DNA from: Oceanobacillus iheyensis HTE831
GTDB lineage: Bacteria; Bacillota; Bacilli; Bacillales; Amphibacillaceae
DNA: 64,000 nucleotides
Direction of reading: 5' to 3'
Assembly: GCF_000011245.1 (NCBI RefSeq)
Contig: NC_004193.1
Span: 2,086,501 to 2,150,500, forward strand
Program-made: the position numbers and the translations under genes
Notes under the pieces: model-generated
The model's database searches: none
What the model was told of the DNA's origin: nothing
The model's input: only the letters and a program-made list of their open reading frames with translations
In this document: in pieces, positions 29,033 through 38,122 of the stretch
How positions within the stretch are numbered: position 1 is the stretch's first letter
Layout: each line of letters opens with the position of its first letter

Positions 29033-29566
29033 TTATCGGGCTGTTAAAGCTTCCATCACCATTTGTACAGCTAAGTCTTGATGTTCACTATAAATTGGTA
29101 CCAAGGCGACTAACTCAGAATTCAGATTAATATTAAGTTTTCCTAATAAATCAGAATTCTCATCTATTGGCAAAGCGTAGATAGTATCCTTTTTCGTTTT
29201 TTCATTTTTGAGAAAATATTCTTTTGGTATATCTTTCTTACGTTCATCAGTTAATTCAAAAGGAATAAGACCTTCCGAATCAAAACTACCCGGCGTTAGC
29301 AAATTTGATTCAACTATTAATATATCTCCATTATGTGAAGCTATTTCAGCAATTAACCTTTCATAGACAGATGCATAAAATTCACTTTTAAACTTTAAAG
29401 CTGACTCTGGGTAAATTTGTTCCAGATTATTGACTAAGCTATCTCCTGTATCTTCCGTAATCTCAGTGAAAAACAAAATCTCTAACGTGTCGGTCTTCTG
29501 TCCGCAACCTGTCAGAACAAGCATAAATATCAAAGCAATTACAATTTTACTTATGAAACGACCCAT
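29033..29566 (-). CDS. Small lipoprotein of the pectin operon, binding-protein-lobe-like
   Basis: 177 aa with signal peptide MGRFISKIVIALIFMLVLTG and lipidation at C21, so it is outside the membrane. Residues 25-80 (LEILFFTEITEDTGDSLVNN ... LIAEIASHNGDILIVESNLL) have the pattern of the first lobe of extracellular solute-binding proteins, but the protein is less than half their length and lacks a second lobe. I do not recognise a named family. The start is ATG at 29566; an in-frame TTG at 29587 overlaps the likely ribosome site. Between GH105 and the esterase. Confidence 0.75.
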   Translation of the reverse strand: MGRFISKIVIALIFMLVLTGCGQKTDTLEILFFTEITEDTGDSLVNNLEQIYPESALKFKSEFYASVYERLIAEIASHNGDILIVESNLLTPGSFDSEGLIPFELTDERKKDIPKEYFLKNEKTKKDTIYALPIDENSDLLGKLNINLNSELVALVPIYSEHQDLAVQMVMEALTAR

Positions 29567-29594
29567 AGTATTTCGTCTTCCTTCCAAATAAGGT

Positions 29595-30701
29595 TCATAG
29601 GTTAAAAAATTTATGCATCTCTACACTTGCTAATATAAATGCACCCACACCGTGTAAATCATTTTTGATCGTGTCTCTGCCTACATAATAATTATAATCT
29701 CCGATAGAAGTCCCAATGCAAATATCACTTAAGAACAGATTGTTATTCGAATCTACTTGAGTTGAATGTTTTAATATGCCTGCATACCCTTTTTGGGCAT
29801 TTTTTATATATTTTTTATCTACGTAGTTATTGTTTACTGCTTTAGCCATAGCATAAACAAATAAACATGAACAGGAGCTTTCTAGCCAATTATCTTCTAA
29901 ATGGCCTTTATCAATTACTTGATACCATAATCCAGAATTTTCATCCTGATACCTGTTTAAACTGTCAAATAAATCACTTAGTACTAATTGTAATTCTTGC
30001 TGTTTTGAATGTGACTGGGGAAGTAATTCTAAAAAATAAGTAAGTACCATAGCATACCACCCAAGCGCTCTTCCCCACACTTCAGGTGCTCTACCAGAAG
30101 ATGTCGCCCATGGCTGTTCCGCCTTCTCATCCCATCCATGATGATATAAACCATTCTCCTTATTCTTTGTATGACTACGCATGAGTTGTTCTTGATACAA
30201 CACTAAATCTATAAGCTTTGGTTCATTAAACAGCTGACCAAATTGAATAGCAAAAGGACCAGCCATATACAAACCATCAAGCCACATTTGATAAGGGTAT
30301 TTATCTTTGTGCCAATAGCCACCTTCCCTCGTTTTGTTAATTGTTCTCAGCACATTCCTCAGTTTTTCAGAGGCAATCTTATATCGTTTATCTCCAGTAT
30401 GTTTATATAAATATAGTAATAATAATCCGGGTTGAATGGCATCTAGTTCACTTCTAGCAAATAAAAAATTACCCTCTTCATCTATTAAATTATCAACATA
30501 CGCCTTTACATAGTTATAGTATTCGTTACCCTGAGTTTCTTTAAAAACTTCTAGCATCCCACTTAAAAATACCCCTTGATGATAATGCCACCTGTTCTGT
30601 GGAGGTAATTGACTTGGCGTAAATTGATTCATCATGCTTTTACATGCTTTTTCTGCCCATGTTAATGGATCCTCCTCGTTCAAATTAGTAATTTTATTCA
30701 T
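29595..30701 (-). CDS. Unsaturated rhamnogalacturonyl/glucuronyl hydrolase, GH105
   Basis: 368 aa, similar to YteR and YesR. Hydrolyses the unsaturated uronic acid at the non-reducing end of pectin-lyase products. WLDGLYMAGPFA (about 135) carries the conserved catalytic Asp. RAPEVWGRALGWYAMVL and the C-terminal DICIGTSIGDYNYYVGR with DLHGVGAFILA are family hallmarks of the alpha/alpha barrel. No signal peptide, so it acts on imported oligosaccharides. AGGAGG start site. Part of the operon with GH43 and GH28. Confidence 0.92.
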   Translation of the reverse strand: MNKITNLNEEDPLTWAEKACKSMMNQFTPSQLPPQNRWHYHQGVFLSGMLEVFKETQGNEYYNYVKAYVDNLIDEEGNFLFARSELDAIQPGLLLLYLYKHTGDKRYKIASEKLRNVLRTINKTREGGYWHKDKYPYQMWLDGLYMAGPFAIQFGQLFNEPKLIDLVLYQEQLMRSHTKNKENGLYHHGWDEKAEQPWATSSGRAPEVWGRALGWYAMVLTYFLELLPQSHSKQQELQLVLSDLFDSLNRYQDENSGLWYQVIDKGHLEDNWLESSCSCLFVYAMAKAVNNNYVDKKYIKNAQKGYAGILKHSTQVDSNNNLFLSDICIGTSIGDYNYYVGRDTIKNDLHGVGAFILASVEMHKFFNL

Positions 30702-30722
30702 AAAAACCTCCTCCTATTACAC

Positions 30723-32297
30723 TTATTTTTGTAAGATTTCTTTATACTCAAACCAATCAAAATCAGCTTTATTCGTACTCTCCTTCCCATTACTGCTGGC
30801 ATACATGCCTATATAGGTCCCTACAAATCCTCCAGCTATATCCGTACTTAGTAATTTGCCATCTTGATTTGCAAGTAGTTCAAAATTATTGAGTGAATTC
30901 CCATAATAAAAACAATAATCTTGCTCTTTTGCCTCTACTTTTAAATATAATTTATTCTCACTCGTTTGTTCCTGAGAAATCACCTGATCTATCCCATCAT
31001 ATCTTCTTATTAGTCGAACAATAGTAGATGCACCATCCAGTAGAAGTTCCATTCGAAATTGAAAATCATTGTTTTGTAGTAAAACGATTCCAGCTACTTC
31101 TCCACTTTTCTTAGGAACAAACTCCATTAATGTAGTAGCAACAAAATTTTTATGTTGTTGACGCCTCCCGATAAAGCTTGGATTAACTCGATCTATAATC
31201 GTTTCTGGTTTCAACTTTAGTCTTAAGTAGCCTGGACGTTCGTTCAAAGACCAAAATGTTTCATGTGGTGTCCGTACGAAATTCCACTGTAATGAAAGCT
31301 CTGTCGAATTAAAATCATCTCTATCTGAAACTTCCGGCCATTTTACTTCATCCAAATCAGGAAAAGGTGATTCCAATTCAACGATCCCTTTACCAGGGTT
31401 AATAACAGGCCAATCGTTCTCCCACACCATAGGGACTAGAAAAGTTTCCCTTCCTAAATTTCGGTAATGCCCTCCATAAGGACGTGATCCAAGACATACC
31501 ATCCACCACTCTCCTTTATGCGTTTCAATAATGTCTGCATGCCCTATGTTACTTATTGGATACTCTCTTCCTAAATGTCGATGAGTCAAAATTGGGTTTG
31601 TTTTTGCTGATTCATATGGTCCTAGTAAGGATCTGCTTCTAGCTATGGTTACTGCATGCGTAAATCCTGTACCACCTTCTGCAATCATTAGATAGTACCA
31701 CCCATTCACTTTATATAGGTGGGGAGCTTCTTGTGCATGAGCATTTTTCAACGCACCATCCCACAAGCTATACTTATCACCTATTAATTGTTTGCTTTCT
31801 AAGTCTAATTCCTGTAAATAGATTTCCATATGCTTCGGATATTCCTGTCCATCTGGTGGTTGACGGTTTGCGGTATAATAAACCTTTCCATTGTCATCAA
31901 AAAACAATGAAGGATCAATACCTGGCGTTGGTCCCAACCAGTTTGGGTCACTCCAAGGACCTCCTGGATCTTCTGCAGTAACATAAAAATCACGTCTCAA
32001 TCCCGTTCTACTTTCAACAAAGGTAGTAATCATATAAAAGATCCCATTATGATATCTAATCGTAGGCGCGTAAATTCCTCTTGAACAAGGAATACCATTC
32101 AGATTCAGTTGAGATGGCCGGTCTAGCACATGACCAATTTGGTTCCAATTGACTAAATCTCTACTATGAAAAATTGGAACTCCTGGGAAATATTCAAATG
32201 TTGAAGTTACTAAATAATAATCCTCATCTACTCGACAGATAGATGGATCAGGGTAAAAGCCAGGGATGATTGGGTTTTTAAATGTTTTCAAATTCAT
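30723..32297 (-). CDS. GH43 beta-xylosidase / alpha-L-arabinofuranosidase
   Basis: 524 aa. Five-bladed propeller domain (about 1-310) with base D17 in GFYPDPS, the pKa-modulating Asp in PGIDPSLFFDD, and the acid Glu in AQEAPHLY. The C-terminal beta-sandwich (about 330-520) matches the XynB/GH43_C2 type. Splits xylose or arabinose from side chains. In a pectin operon it would fit xylogalacturonan or arabinan decoration. No signal peptide. Its start overlaps the GH28 3' end by 20 bp, with GGAGG close to ATG, so coupling is likely. Confidence 0.92.
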   Translation of the reverse strand: MNLKTFKNPIIPGFYPDPSICRVDEDYYLVTSTFEYFPGVPIFHSRDLVNWNQIGHVLDRPSQLNLNGIPCSRGIYAPTIRYHNGIFYMITTFVESRTGLRRDFYVTAEDPGGPWSDPNWLGPTPGIDPSLFFDDNGKVYYTANRQPPDGQEYPKHMEIYLQELDLESKQLIGDKYSLWDGALKNAHAQEAPHLYKVNGWYYLMIAEGGTGFTHAVTIARSRSLLGPYESAKTNPILTHRHLGREYPISNIGHADIIETHKGEWWMVCLGSRPYGGHYRNLGRETFLVPMVWENDWPVINPGKGIVELESPFPDLDEVKWPEVSDRDDFNSTELSLQWNFVRTPHETFWSLNERPGYLRLKLKPETIIDRVNPSFIGRRQQHKNFVATTLMEFVPKKSGEVAGIVLLQNNDFQFRMELLLDGASTIVRLIRRYDGIDQVISQEQTSENKLYLKVEAKEQDYCFYYGNSLNNFELLANQDGKLLSTDIAGGFVGTYIGMYASSNGKESTNKADFDWFEYKEILQK

Positions 32298-33765
32298 TTA
32301 CCTCCCTACTAGATTGATTAGTCCGTATATTAGTTACGTCATTGACAGTAACTATAGGAGTATTTGGGTGTTTACGCTTCCTAATTAAATGATCTAATTC
32401 TGCATTAATAACATTTTCCAAGTGAAGAGCAGGCCCCTGTCTTGTTTCCACTCTGACACGATGAAATTCTATTCCATCAACGTACTTACAATAAATGCCT
32501 TCTCCGGCCATAAATATTGGTTCTTTTACCATATCTGGTTCTCCACCTTGTTCATCGGGATTGATTGTCATTTCAATTAATACGTGCCGTAGAATAATAT
32601 CTTTTACATACTTCTCAGGAAGTCCGTAAATAAACCCTGCAGCTGAGCGACAGTTTCTAGCTGTTACATTACTTATATGAATATATTCGATTTCTGGAGT
32701 CTTTTCTGAAATTTCTATTGGCGACAATTCATTAATTAAAGAATCACTCTTATCCAAACCGTGCCGATAAAAGGAATTTATCGCCAAAGGACAGAGAACC
32801 CCATCCATATAAATATTGTCAATTAAAATATCACGAATGTAGCTCCCGCGAGCTCGATTCGTTTTTAATCGAATGCCCCGATCTGTGCCTATAAACACAC
32901 AGTTTGATACAGCAATATTTCTTATTCCACCTGAATTCTCACTTCCCATTACAATTCCACCATGCCCATTTTTCATCGTGCAGTTTGTAACAGCCACATT
33001 TTCCGTTGGTCTTGCAACTCTCCTACCATCTTCATTGATACCAGATTTAAATGCTAAACAATCGTCGCCCACATCAAAATGACAGTTTGATACACGCACA
33101 TTGGAACATGAATCAAGATCTAGTCCATCCCCATTTGGAGTATCCCAAGGATTTTTAAACTTCACATTGTGAATAGTGACATTATCGCAATATACAAAAT
33201 GCGTATTCCAAAATGGTGAATTTTCCAGCGTAATACCATCCAATGTCACTGAATCACAATCGTACATTTGAAGTAAAGGTGGTCGAAGAAATTGTGATGG
33301 CCATTCGACAAGATTCGTATTTTTAGGTTCAGTTATAGATTTATTTAATTCAGCTATCTCCTTCGTTTGTGGGTGATCATATTCTTCGCCTTTTCTTAAT
33401 AGATGATTTACCTCCCACCAAGCTTCCCCCTGACCATCAATACAACCTGAACCTATAATTGATACATTAGTTAAACCATTACCATATAACAGTGGTGAAA
33501 ATCCATAGCATTCATATCCAGACCATCTTGTTTTAACTGGAGGGTAAGCAGAGAAATCATCTATAAAAACTAGTTTTGCACCTGATTCAATATAGATTGT
33601 CAGATTACTAATCAGCGAAATTGGCCCCGTCAAGTACGTTCCTGCTGGAATGTAGAGTGTTCCTCCTCCACTATCAGCACATCGCTTGATTGCTGATGAA
33701 ATCGATTCAGTATTGTCTGTGTTGGAATCTCCCTTTGCTCCAAATTCAGTAATATTACAAAACAT
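32278..33765 (-). CDS. GH28 polygalacturonase-type glycosidase
   Basis: 495 aa right-handed beta-helix enzyme that cleaves galacturonan, probably as an exo-enzyme. The N-terminus FGAKGDSNTDNTESI is the family opening. Catalytic motifs appear in order: TPNGDGLDLD, GDDCLAFKSG (DD pair), NGHGGIVMGSE (His) and GIRLKT (RxK-type). No signal peptide, so intracellular. The start is ATG at 33765 with GGAGG 8 bp upstream; the ATG at 33771 is too close to that site. First enzyme gene after the transporter. Confidence 0.92.
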   Translation of the reverse strand: MFCNITEFGAKGDSNTDNTESISSAIKRCADSGGGTLYIPAGTYLTGPISLISNLTIYIESGAKLVFIDDFSAYPPVKTRWSGYECYGFSPLLYGNGLTNVSIIGSGCIDGQGEAWWEVNHLLRKGEEYDHPQTKEIAELNKSITEPKNTNLVEWPSQFLRPPLLQMYDCDSVTLDGITLENSPFWNTHFVYCDNVTIHNVKFKNPWDTPNGDGLDLDSCSNVRVSNCHFDVGDDCLAFKSGINEDGRRVARPTENVAVTNCTMKNGHGGIVMGSENSGGIRNIAVSNCVFIGTDRGIRLKTNRARGSYIRDILIDNIYMDGVLCPLAINSFYRHGLDKSDSLINELSPIEISEKTPEIEYIHISNVTARNCRSAAGFIYGLPEKYVKDIILRHVLIEMTINPDEQGGEPDMVKEPIFMAGEGIYCKYVDGIEFHRVRVETRQGPALHLENVINAELDHLIRKRKHPNTPIVTVNDVTNIRTNQSSREVNEFENI

Positions 33766-33807
33766 ATACATATGCCTCCATTCATTTCGTTATTTACTCA
33801 GATATTA

Positions 33808-34683
33808 CTAACCTTTTACTGAACCTAGTAATGCTCCTTTTGCAAAGTATTTTTGTAAAAATGGATAAACAAGCAGAACTGGAACAGTAGCAACTACAAT
33901 AGTTGCCATCTTAACGGTCACTTCTGGTGGAGGTACATCTGTATACGTGGCACCATCATAATTGATACCACTTGCTAAAACTACTATCTGCCTTAACAAC
34001 ACTTGAACTGGCCATTTAGCAGAGTCACTAATATAAAGAATTGCGTGCATATATGTGTTCCAATAAGTAACAGCATAAAATAATGAAATAGTAGCGATAG
34101 CAGGTAATGAACACGGAATTACTATGCGGAATAAAATACCAAAATCACTAGCTCCATCAATTTTTGCTGATTCTTCTAATCCAGCAGGAAGATTCATAAA
34201 AAAACTTCTTAAAATTATCATATTAAATGCATTGATAGAAACTGGGATAATTAATGCCCAAAGAGAATTTAATAAACCAGTTTGTTCAACAACTAAAAAT
34301 GTTGGAATCATCCCTCCATTAAACAGAATGGTGAATACGATTAAAAAGTTAAAAAATCTTCTCCCAACCAGATCTTTTCTAGACAATCCATATGCAGTTA
34401 ATGTGGATAAGAACATGCTCCATAGTGTCCCTCCCACCGTTACCGTAACGGAAATCAATAATGCCCGTAAAATGGTATCCGTGGAAAAAATATACTTATA
34501 TGCATTCAATGAAAATTCAGTTGGAAACAATAGAAAACTTGTCTCTGCAATTTCCGCGCTAGTTGCAAACGAACTCCCCACTACATGTATAAAAGGGATA
34601 ATCATAACCAATGCTAATAAACCCAATAATACGTAATTAATAACGTCGAAAATCTTACTGCCTACAGATATTCTATTTCGCAA
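33808..34683 (-). CDS. CUT1 sugar ABC transporter permease (LplC/YtcP type)
   Basis: 291 aa with six membrane spans. Carries the CUT1 EAA loop EESAKIDGASDFGILFRIVIP (about 180-200). The LplC/YtcP subgroup usually imports pectic or uronic oligosaccharides. TTG start with GGGGGAG 6 bp upstream. 24 bp after the first permease gene. No ATPase gene is in the cluster, as is usual for these systems, which share an MsmX-like ATPase encoded elsewhere. Confidence 0.93.
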   Translation of the reverse strand: MRNRISVGSKIFDVINYVLLGLLALVMIIPFIHVVGSSFATSAEIAETSFLLFPTEFSLNAYKYIFSTDTILRALLISVTVTVGGTLWSMFLSTLTAYGLSRKDLVGRRFFNFLIVFTILFNGGMIPTFLVVEQTGLLNSLWALIIPVSINAFNMIILRSFFMNLPAGLEESAKIDGASDFGILFRIVIPCSLPAIATISLFYAVTYWNTYMHAILYISDSAKWPVQVLLRQIVVLASGINYDGATYTDVPPPEVTVKMATIVVATVPVLLVYPFLQKYFAKGALLGSVKG

Positions 34684-34707
34684 TATGAACTCCCCCTTCC
34701 AAATATA

Positions 34708-35643
34708 TTAATAGATACCTTCTTCCCCAAATCGTTTTGCTAGTCGGTTTGCAAAAATGACTAATATAAGCCCGACCACCCCTTTAAAGAAGCCAACAGC
34801 TGTACTGTAACTAAACTGACCTTGTTGAAGTCCAGCAGTATACACATACGTGTCAAATATTTCACCAACTTCTCGATTCGATGCATTTAATAATAGATAA
34901 ACATGCTCAAAACCAAGTTCCAACACATCGCCAATCTTTAGTATTAGCATAATGATTATCACACTTCGAATCGCTGGTAATGTAATGTGCCACATCTGCC
35001 GTAATCGATTAGCACCATCCATTTTTGCAGCTTCATATAATTGTGGATCCACACCTGTAATCGCTGCTAGAAAGATGATTGTTCCCCAACCAGCTTCCCT
35101 CCAAATCACTTGAAGAATATACATTGGTCGAAACCATTCTTCATTCATTAAAAAGTTTATTTTTTCAAATCCAAAATACTCAATTAGTGAATTAATAATC
35201 CCTCCATCTAATGTCAGCATCACATAACTTATGGAAACGATTACAACCCATGACATAAAATGAGGAATATATATAAGTGTTTGTATACCTCTTTTGTATA
35301 AAGAATGTCTTACTTCATTTAGCATTAAAGAAATGATAATTGGGATCGGGAAAAATATGATAATCTGTAGAGCAAAAAGAATAAGTGTATTTCTAAAAAT
35401 CATCCAAAAATCTGGACTAGTAAATAAACGTTCAAAATGCTCAAATCCTACCCACTCGCTCCCACTAATTCCTAGGTATGGTTTGTAATCCTGAAAAGAA
35501 ATCACTAACCCCGTCATCGGTAAATATTTGTAGATAAAAAAATAAAGAATACCCGGAAGTATCATTAAGTAAATCAGTTTGTTTTTCTTGATGTTTTTTA
35601 AGATTTCATGTCTCCGACTCTTCTTGATGGATGCACTTTCCAT
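34708..35643 (-). CDS. CUT1 sugar ABC transporter permease (LplB/YteP type)
   Basis: 311 aa with six membrane spans. EAA loop LYEAAKMDGANRLRQMWHITLP (about 210-230). Pairs with the next permease. The start is ATG at 35643, with AGGGGG 8 bp upstream; the in-frame ATG at 35685 has no site. A 700-bp leader separates it from the binding-protein gene, so it may have its own promoter or depend on read-through. Confidence 0.93.
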   Translation of the reverse strand: MESASIKKSRRHEILKNIKKNKLIYLMILPGILYFFIYKYLPMTGLVISFQDYKPYLGISGSEWVGFEHFERLFTSPDFWMIFRNTLILFALQIIIFFPIPIIISLMLNEVRHSLYKRGIQTLIYIPHFMSWVVIVSISYVMLTLDGGIINSLIEYFGFEKINFLMNEEWFRPMYILQVIWREAGWGTIIFLAAITGVDPQLYEAAKMDGANRLRQMWHITLPAIRSVIIIMLILKIGDVLELGFEHVYLLLNASNREVGEIFDTYVYTAGLQQGQFSYSTAVGFFKGVVGLILVIFANRLAKRFGEEGIY

Positions 35644-36265
35644 TCTTAATTCCCCCTCTCCAACAGGCATGTCCTGTAGATTCATTCTTTGACAGTCTGT
35701 TTTATTAATAAATCTTGATTATTCTTAATTTCATCCTACTGTAACTTTGATAATCATTATGTTATCAACTATAGGAAACTCTTCCTGTTATAACGAATTA
35801 AAGGCATTTCTTACATAATGATTAGTTATTTATAATTGACATGAATCGTTATTATAAAGCGAAGCATAGCAATAATAAATTCTATGTATCAAAAAATGAA
35901 ATCTGAGTTCCAGACTCAAATAGTGATTTACTATTTTCATTAGAAACTAGACTTCCCTGATACAAATGAAACATTTACTCAACAGGAATTAATAATTTCC
36001 CTTCACATCTTATTTCCTGAGAATAGGACACTGTTCGCTCTGCAGCAATTACTAATTGCAGTTATCTTTTTTAATAAACGAAGCATGAATGCTATATATA
36101 TGATTTATTAAAAAGTACTGCATTATTGGTTCTAAAACTACTGAGTAAGTATTTATTGATCAACTATTTATTATAAACAGAGAAGTTAATCTTCATTTCG
36201 TTCATCAACAGCATTATTCAATTACTTTTAAATAGTTAGTAGAATGTGTACTATGAGAAATTACA
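35644..36265 (-). other. Long non-coding spacer inside the pectin operon
   Basis: About 620 bp with no plausible gene on either strand, very AT-rich. I see a nested inverted repeat at 36066-36115 (CTTTTTTAATAAA paired with TTTATTAAAAAG, with AGCAT/ATGCT inside). I found no convincing promoter. Confidence 0.5.
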
Positions 36266-36301
36266 ACGGCCCTTTCCCATTTGATAGTAAGAAAAGGCCG
36301 T
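36266..36301 (-). terminator. Hairpin after the solute-binding protein gene
   Basis: Minus strand: ACGGCCTTTTC pairs with GAAAGGGCCGT (one mismatch). The following bases (TGTAATTTC) are only weakly T-rich, so it may be a partial terminator or an mRNA 3' stabiliser. Confidence 0.55.
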
Positions 36302-36341
36302 AAAATTGTTAAAAATATAATGTCATGAATACTTCTTCGAA

Positions 36342-37856
36342 TTAATTCTGTTCTGCATAGGAAGCATTAAACTCCTCGATAATCGCTTCGCCCCCTTGAG
36401 ATTTCCAATTTTCTATTGCAGAATCAAATCCTTCCTCATCGATTTGTCCGAGAATATATTGGTATGTTGCATCTGTCATGATTTGTAATAACCTCGAACC
36501 ATCTTGAATATTAGTTTCAGAATCCAATGTTATCGTTGGATCATGAATTAAATAATTTTCATTATCTTTAAACAATTCTTCCGACTTCGCTTTTGGCTCG
36601 TATTCAAAAAATCCTTCGTATCTTCCATTTGTCTCCGCCTCACCAATTTCAATCGCCTGATAAGGTTTTACTTCCCTGTCAAATAACGCCTGATCCTCTG
36701 TTGGAACAGCTCCACCTTCTTTTACTGTATAATGTTCACCTTCTACTCCCCAATAAATGGAATTTGACAGTTCTGGATCCATTAATGCATCAAAAAATCC
36801 AAGTATTCTTTTCAATTCTTCTTCTGATTCAACAGTACTTTTAGGAAACATTACTAAGTTTCCATATCCAGGAATTGCCCACGTGTTATATTCACCATTA
36901 GGTCCTTCAACTTGATTGTGGACATCATATACTACATCTGGATTAATAGCAGCAGCATCACTGTGTAAAGTTACTACGTCACCCATAGATCCTACATAAA
37001 TTCCGGAAGATCCATTTTTAATAAATTCTTGTTGATCTACTTTACTTGTTACTGGGAAATCTTTATTGATGTATCCGTTTTCATGCATTTCCTTAAAAAA
37101 GTCCATCGCTTGTTTATATTCAGGGAACATGAATTCAGGAACCAACTCTCCATCTTGCTCTCCCCAATTATTCGGAGTACCAAACCATGAGGATACTGTT
37201 TTAAAAGCACCATAAACCAAATCGCTTCGGTCGGTAAGGCCAAACGTATCATCTTTACCATTGCCATCTGGATCATCCTCAGTGAAAGCACGTGCCATTT
37301 CCATAAACTCGTCAGTCGTTGTTGGTGCAGAAAGACCTAGATTATCAGCCCAGTCTTTTCTGTATATTATCCCTTGTCTTGATAATGGTCTTCCTTGATA
37401 TAAAGAATAGATTTTACCATCAACTTTTGTATTTTCTAATACTTCTTCTTTAAGATTACCTAGGTTTTCAAACTCTTCTAAATAAGGACCGACTTCCCAG
37501 AATTGATCATCTCTTATTGCATCTTTAAATTGCATAAATGTTGTCTGGTTTTTCATAAATACTGCTTCTGGAAGTGTATTAGTAGCGAATGCTGTGTTTA
37601 ACCTATCTTCATAGTTATTATCTGGTACCCACTGAAACTCAATCTCTGTGTTTGTTTTCTCTTCTAAAATATCCAAAATTACATCTCCAGGTACTTCAGG
37701 CGTATGAAGATTTGCCATAATGGAAAAAGAATAAACTTCATCTTCATTAAAATCTTCATTGCTTTCCTCACTTGAAGCATTTTCGTTATTGCACGCTGTC
37801 AGAACAAGTAATAAAATAAGTAAAAAACAGGTAAACAGAAATCTTTTTTTGTTCAT
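36342..37856 (-). CDS. Sugar ABC transporter substrate-binding lipoprotein (LplA/YtcQ type)
   Basis: 504 aa. Signal peptide MNKKRFLFTCFLLILLLVLT with lipidation at C22. Family 1 oligosaccharide-binding fold with the LplA/YtcQ-like pattern (EEKTNTEIEFQWVPDNNYEDRLNTAFA and RKDWADNLGLSAPTTTDEFMEMARAF). Captures pectin oligosaccharides outside the cell. AAGGAGG start site. First gene of the operon, divergent from yesL/araC, with a cre-like site between. Confidence 0.93.
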   Translation of the reverse strand: MNKKRFLFTCFLLILLLVLTACNNENASSEESNEDFNEDEVYSFSIMANLHTPEVPGDVILDILEEKTNTEIEFQWVPDNNYEDRLNTAFATNTLPEAVFMKNQTTFMQFKDAIRDDQFWEVGPYLEEFENLGNLKEEVLENTKVDGKIYSLYQGRPLSRQGIIYRKDWADNLGLSAPTTTDEFMEMARAFTEDDPDGNGKDDTFGLTDRSDLVYGAFKTVSSWFGTPNNWGEQDGELVPEFMFPEYKQAMDFFKEMHENGYINKDFPVTSKVDQQEFIKNGSSGIYVGSMGDVVTLHSDAAAINPDVVYDVHNQVEGPNGEYNTWAIPGYGNLVMFPKSTVESEEELKRILGFFDALMDPELSNSIYWGVEGEHYTVKEGGAVPTEDQALFDREVKPYQAIEIGEAETNGRYEGFFEYEPKAKSEELFKDNENYLIHDPTITLDSETNIQDGSRLLQIMTDATYQYILGQIDEEGFDSAIENWKSQGGEAIIEEFNASYAEQN

Positions 37857-37956
37857 TTTTTAACCTCCTTAGAAATTTATTTTTGTATAGTTTAATGTTA
37901 TTTTAAAATTTTCAGGTTGTACATAATCACTTTCTCACAATTTGCAGAATTTTTAT

Positions 37957-37986
37957 AATTTAGCTATAATTAACAATATTAGTCAA
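37957..37986 (-). promoter_or_regulatory. Possible promoter of the pectin transporter operon
   Basis: Minus strand: -35 TTGACT (37981-37986), 18-bp spacer, TAAATT (37957-37962). The -10 is weak, which would suit a promoter needing the AraC activator. Confidence 0.4.
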
Positions 37987-38025
37987 TCACTTTCTTAGAT
38001 TATGATCAAAGAATAATCAATTCCT

Positions 38026-38041
38026 TTGAAAGCGGTATCAT
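38026..38041. promoter_or_regulatory. CcpA (cre) operator between divergent pectin genes
   Basis: TTGAAAGCGGTATCAT fits every defined position of WTGnAAnCGnWnnCAW. It is 40 bp upstream of the likely -35 of the transporter operon and about 80 bp before the YesL start. Predicts carbon catabolite repression of both units. Confidence 0.7.
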
Positions 38042-38122
38042 AAACCTGTTGATATGATTATTGTATTGCAAATCTATTATGCTAGTATCATTAATAAGTA
38101 CTTATGGAGGGAGAGCTACCCT

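Noticed and set aside
34124..34636. 170-aa frame antisense to the permease gene
   Set aside because: Opposite a clear CUT1 permease, with no ribosome site or family match.
35880..36060. Possible decayed gene in the pectin spacer
   Set aside because: All six frames are broken by many stops and no residual motif is visible.
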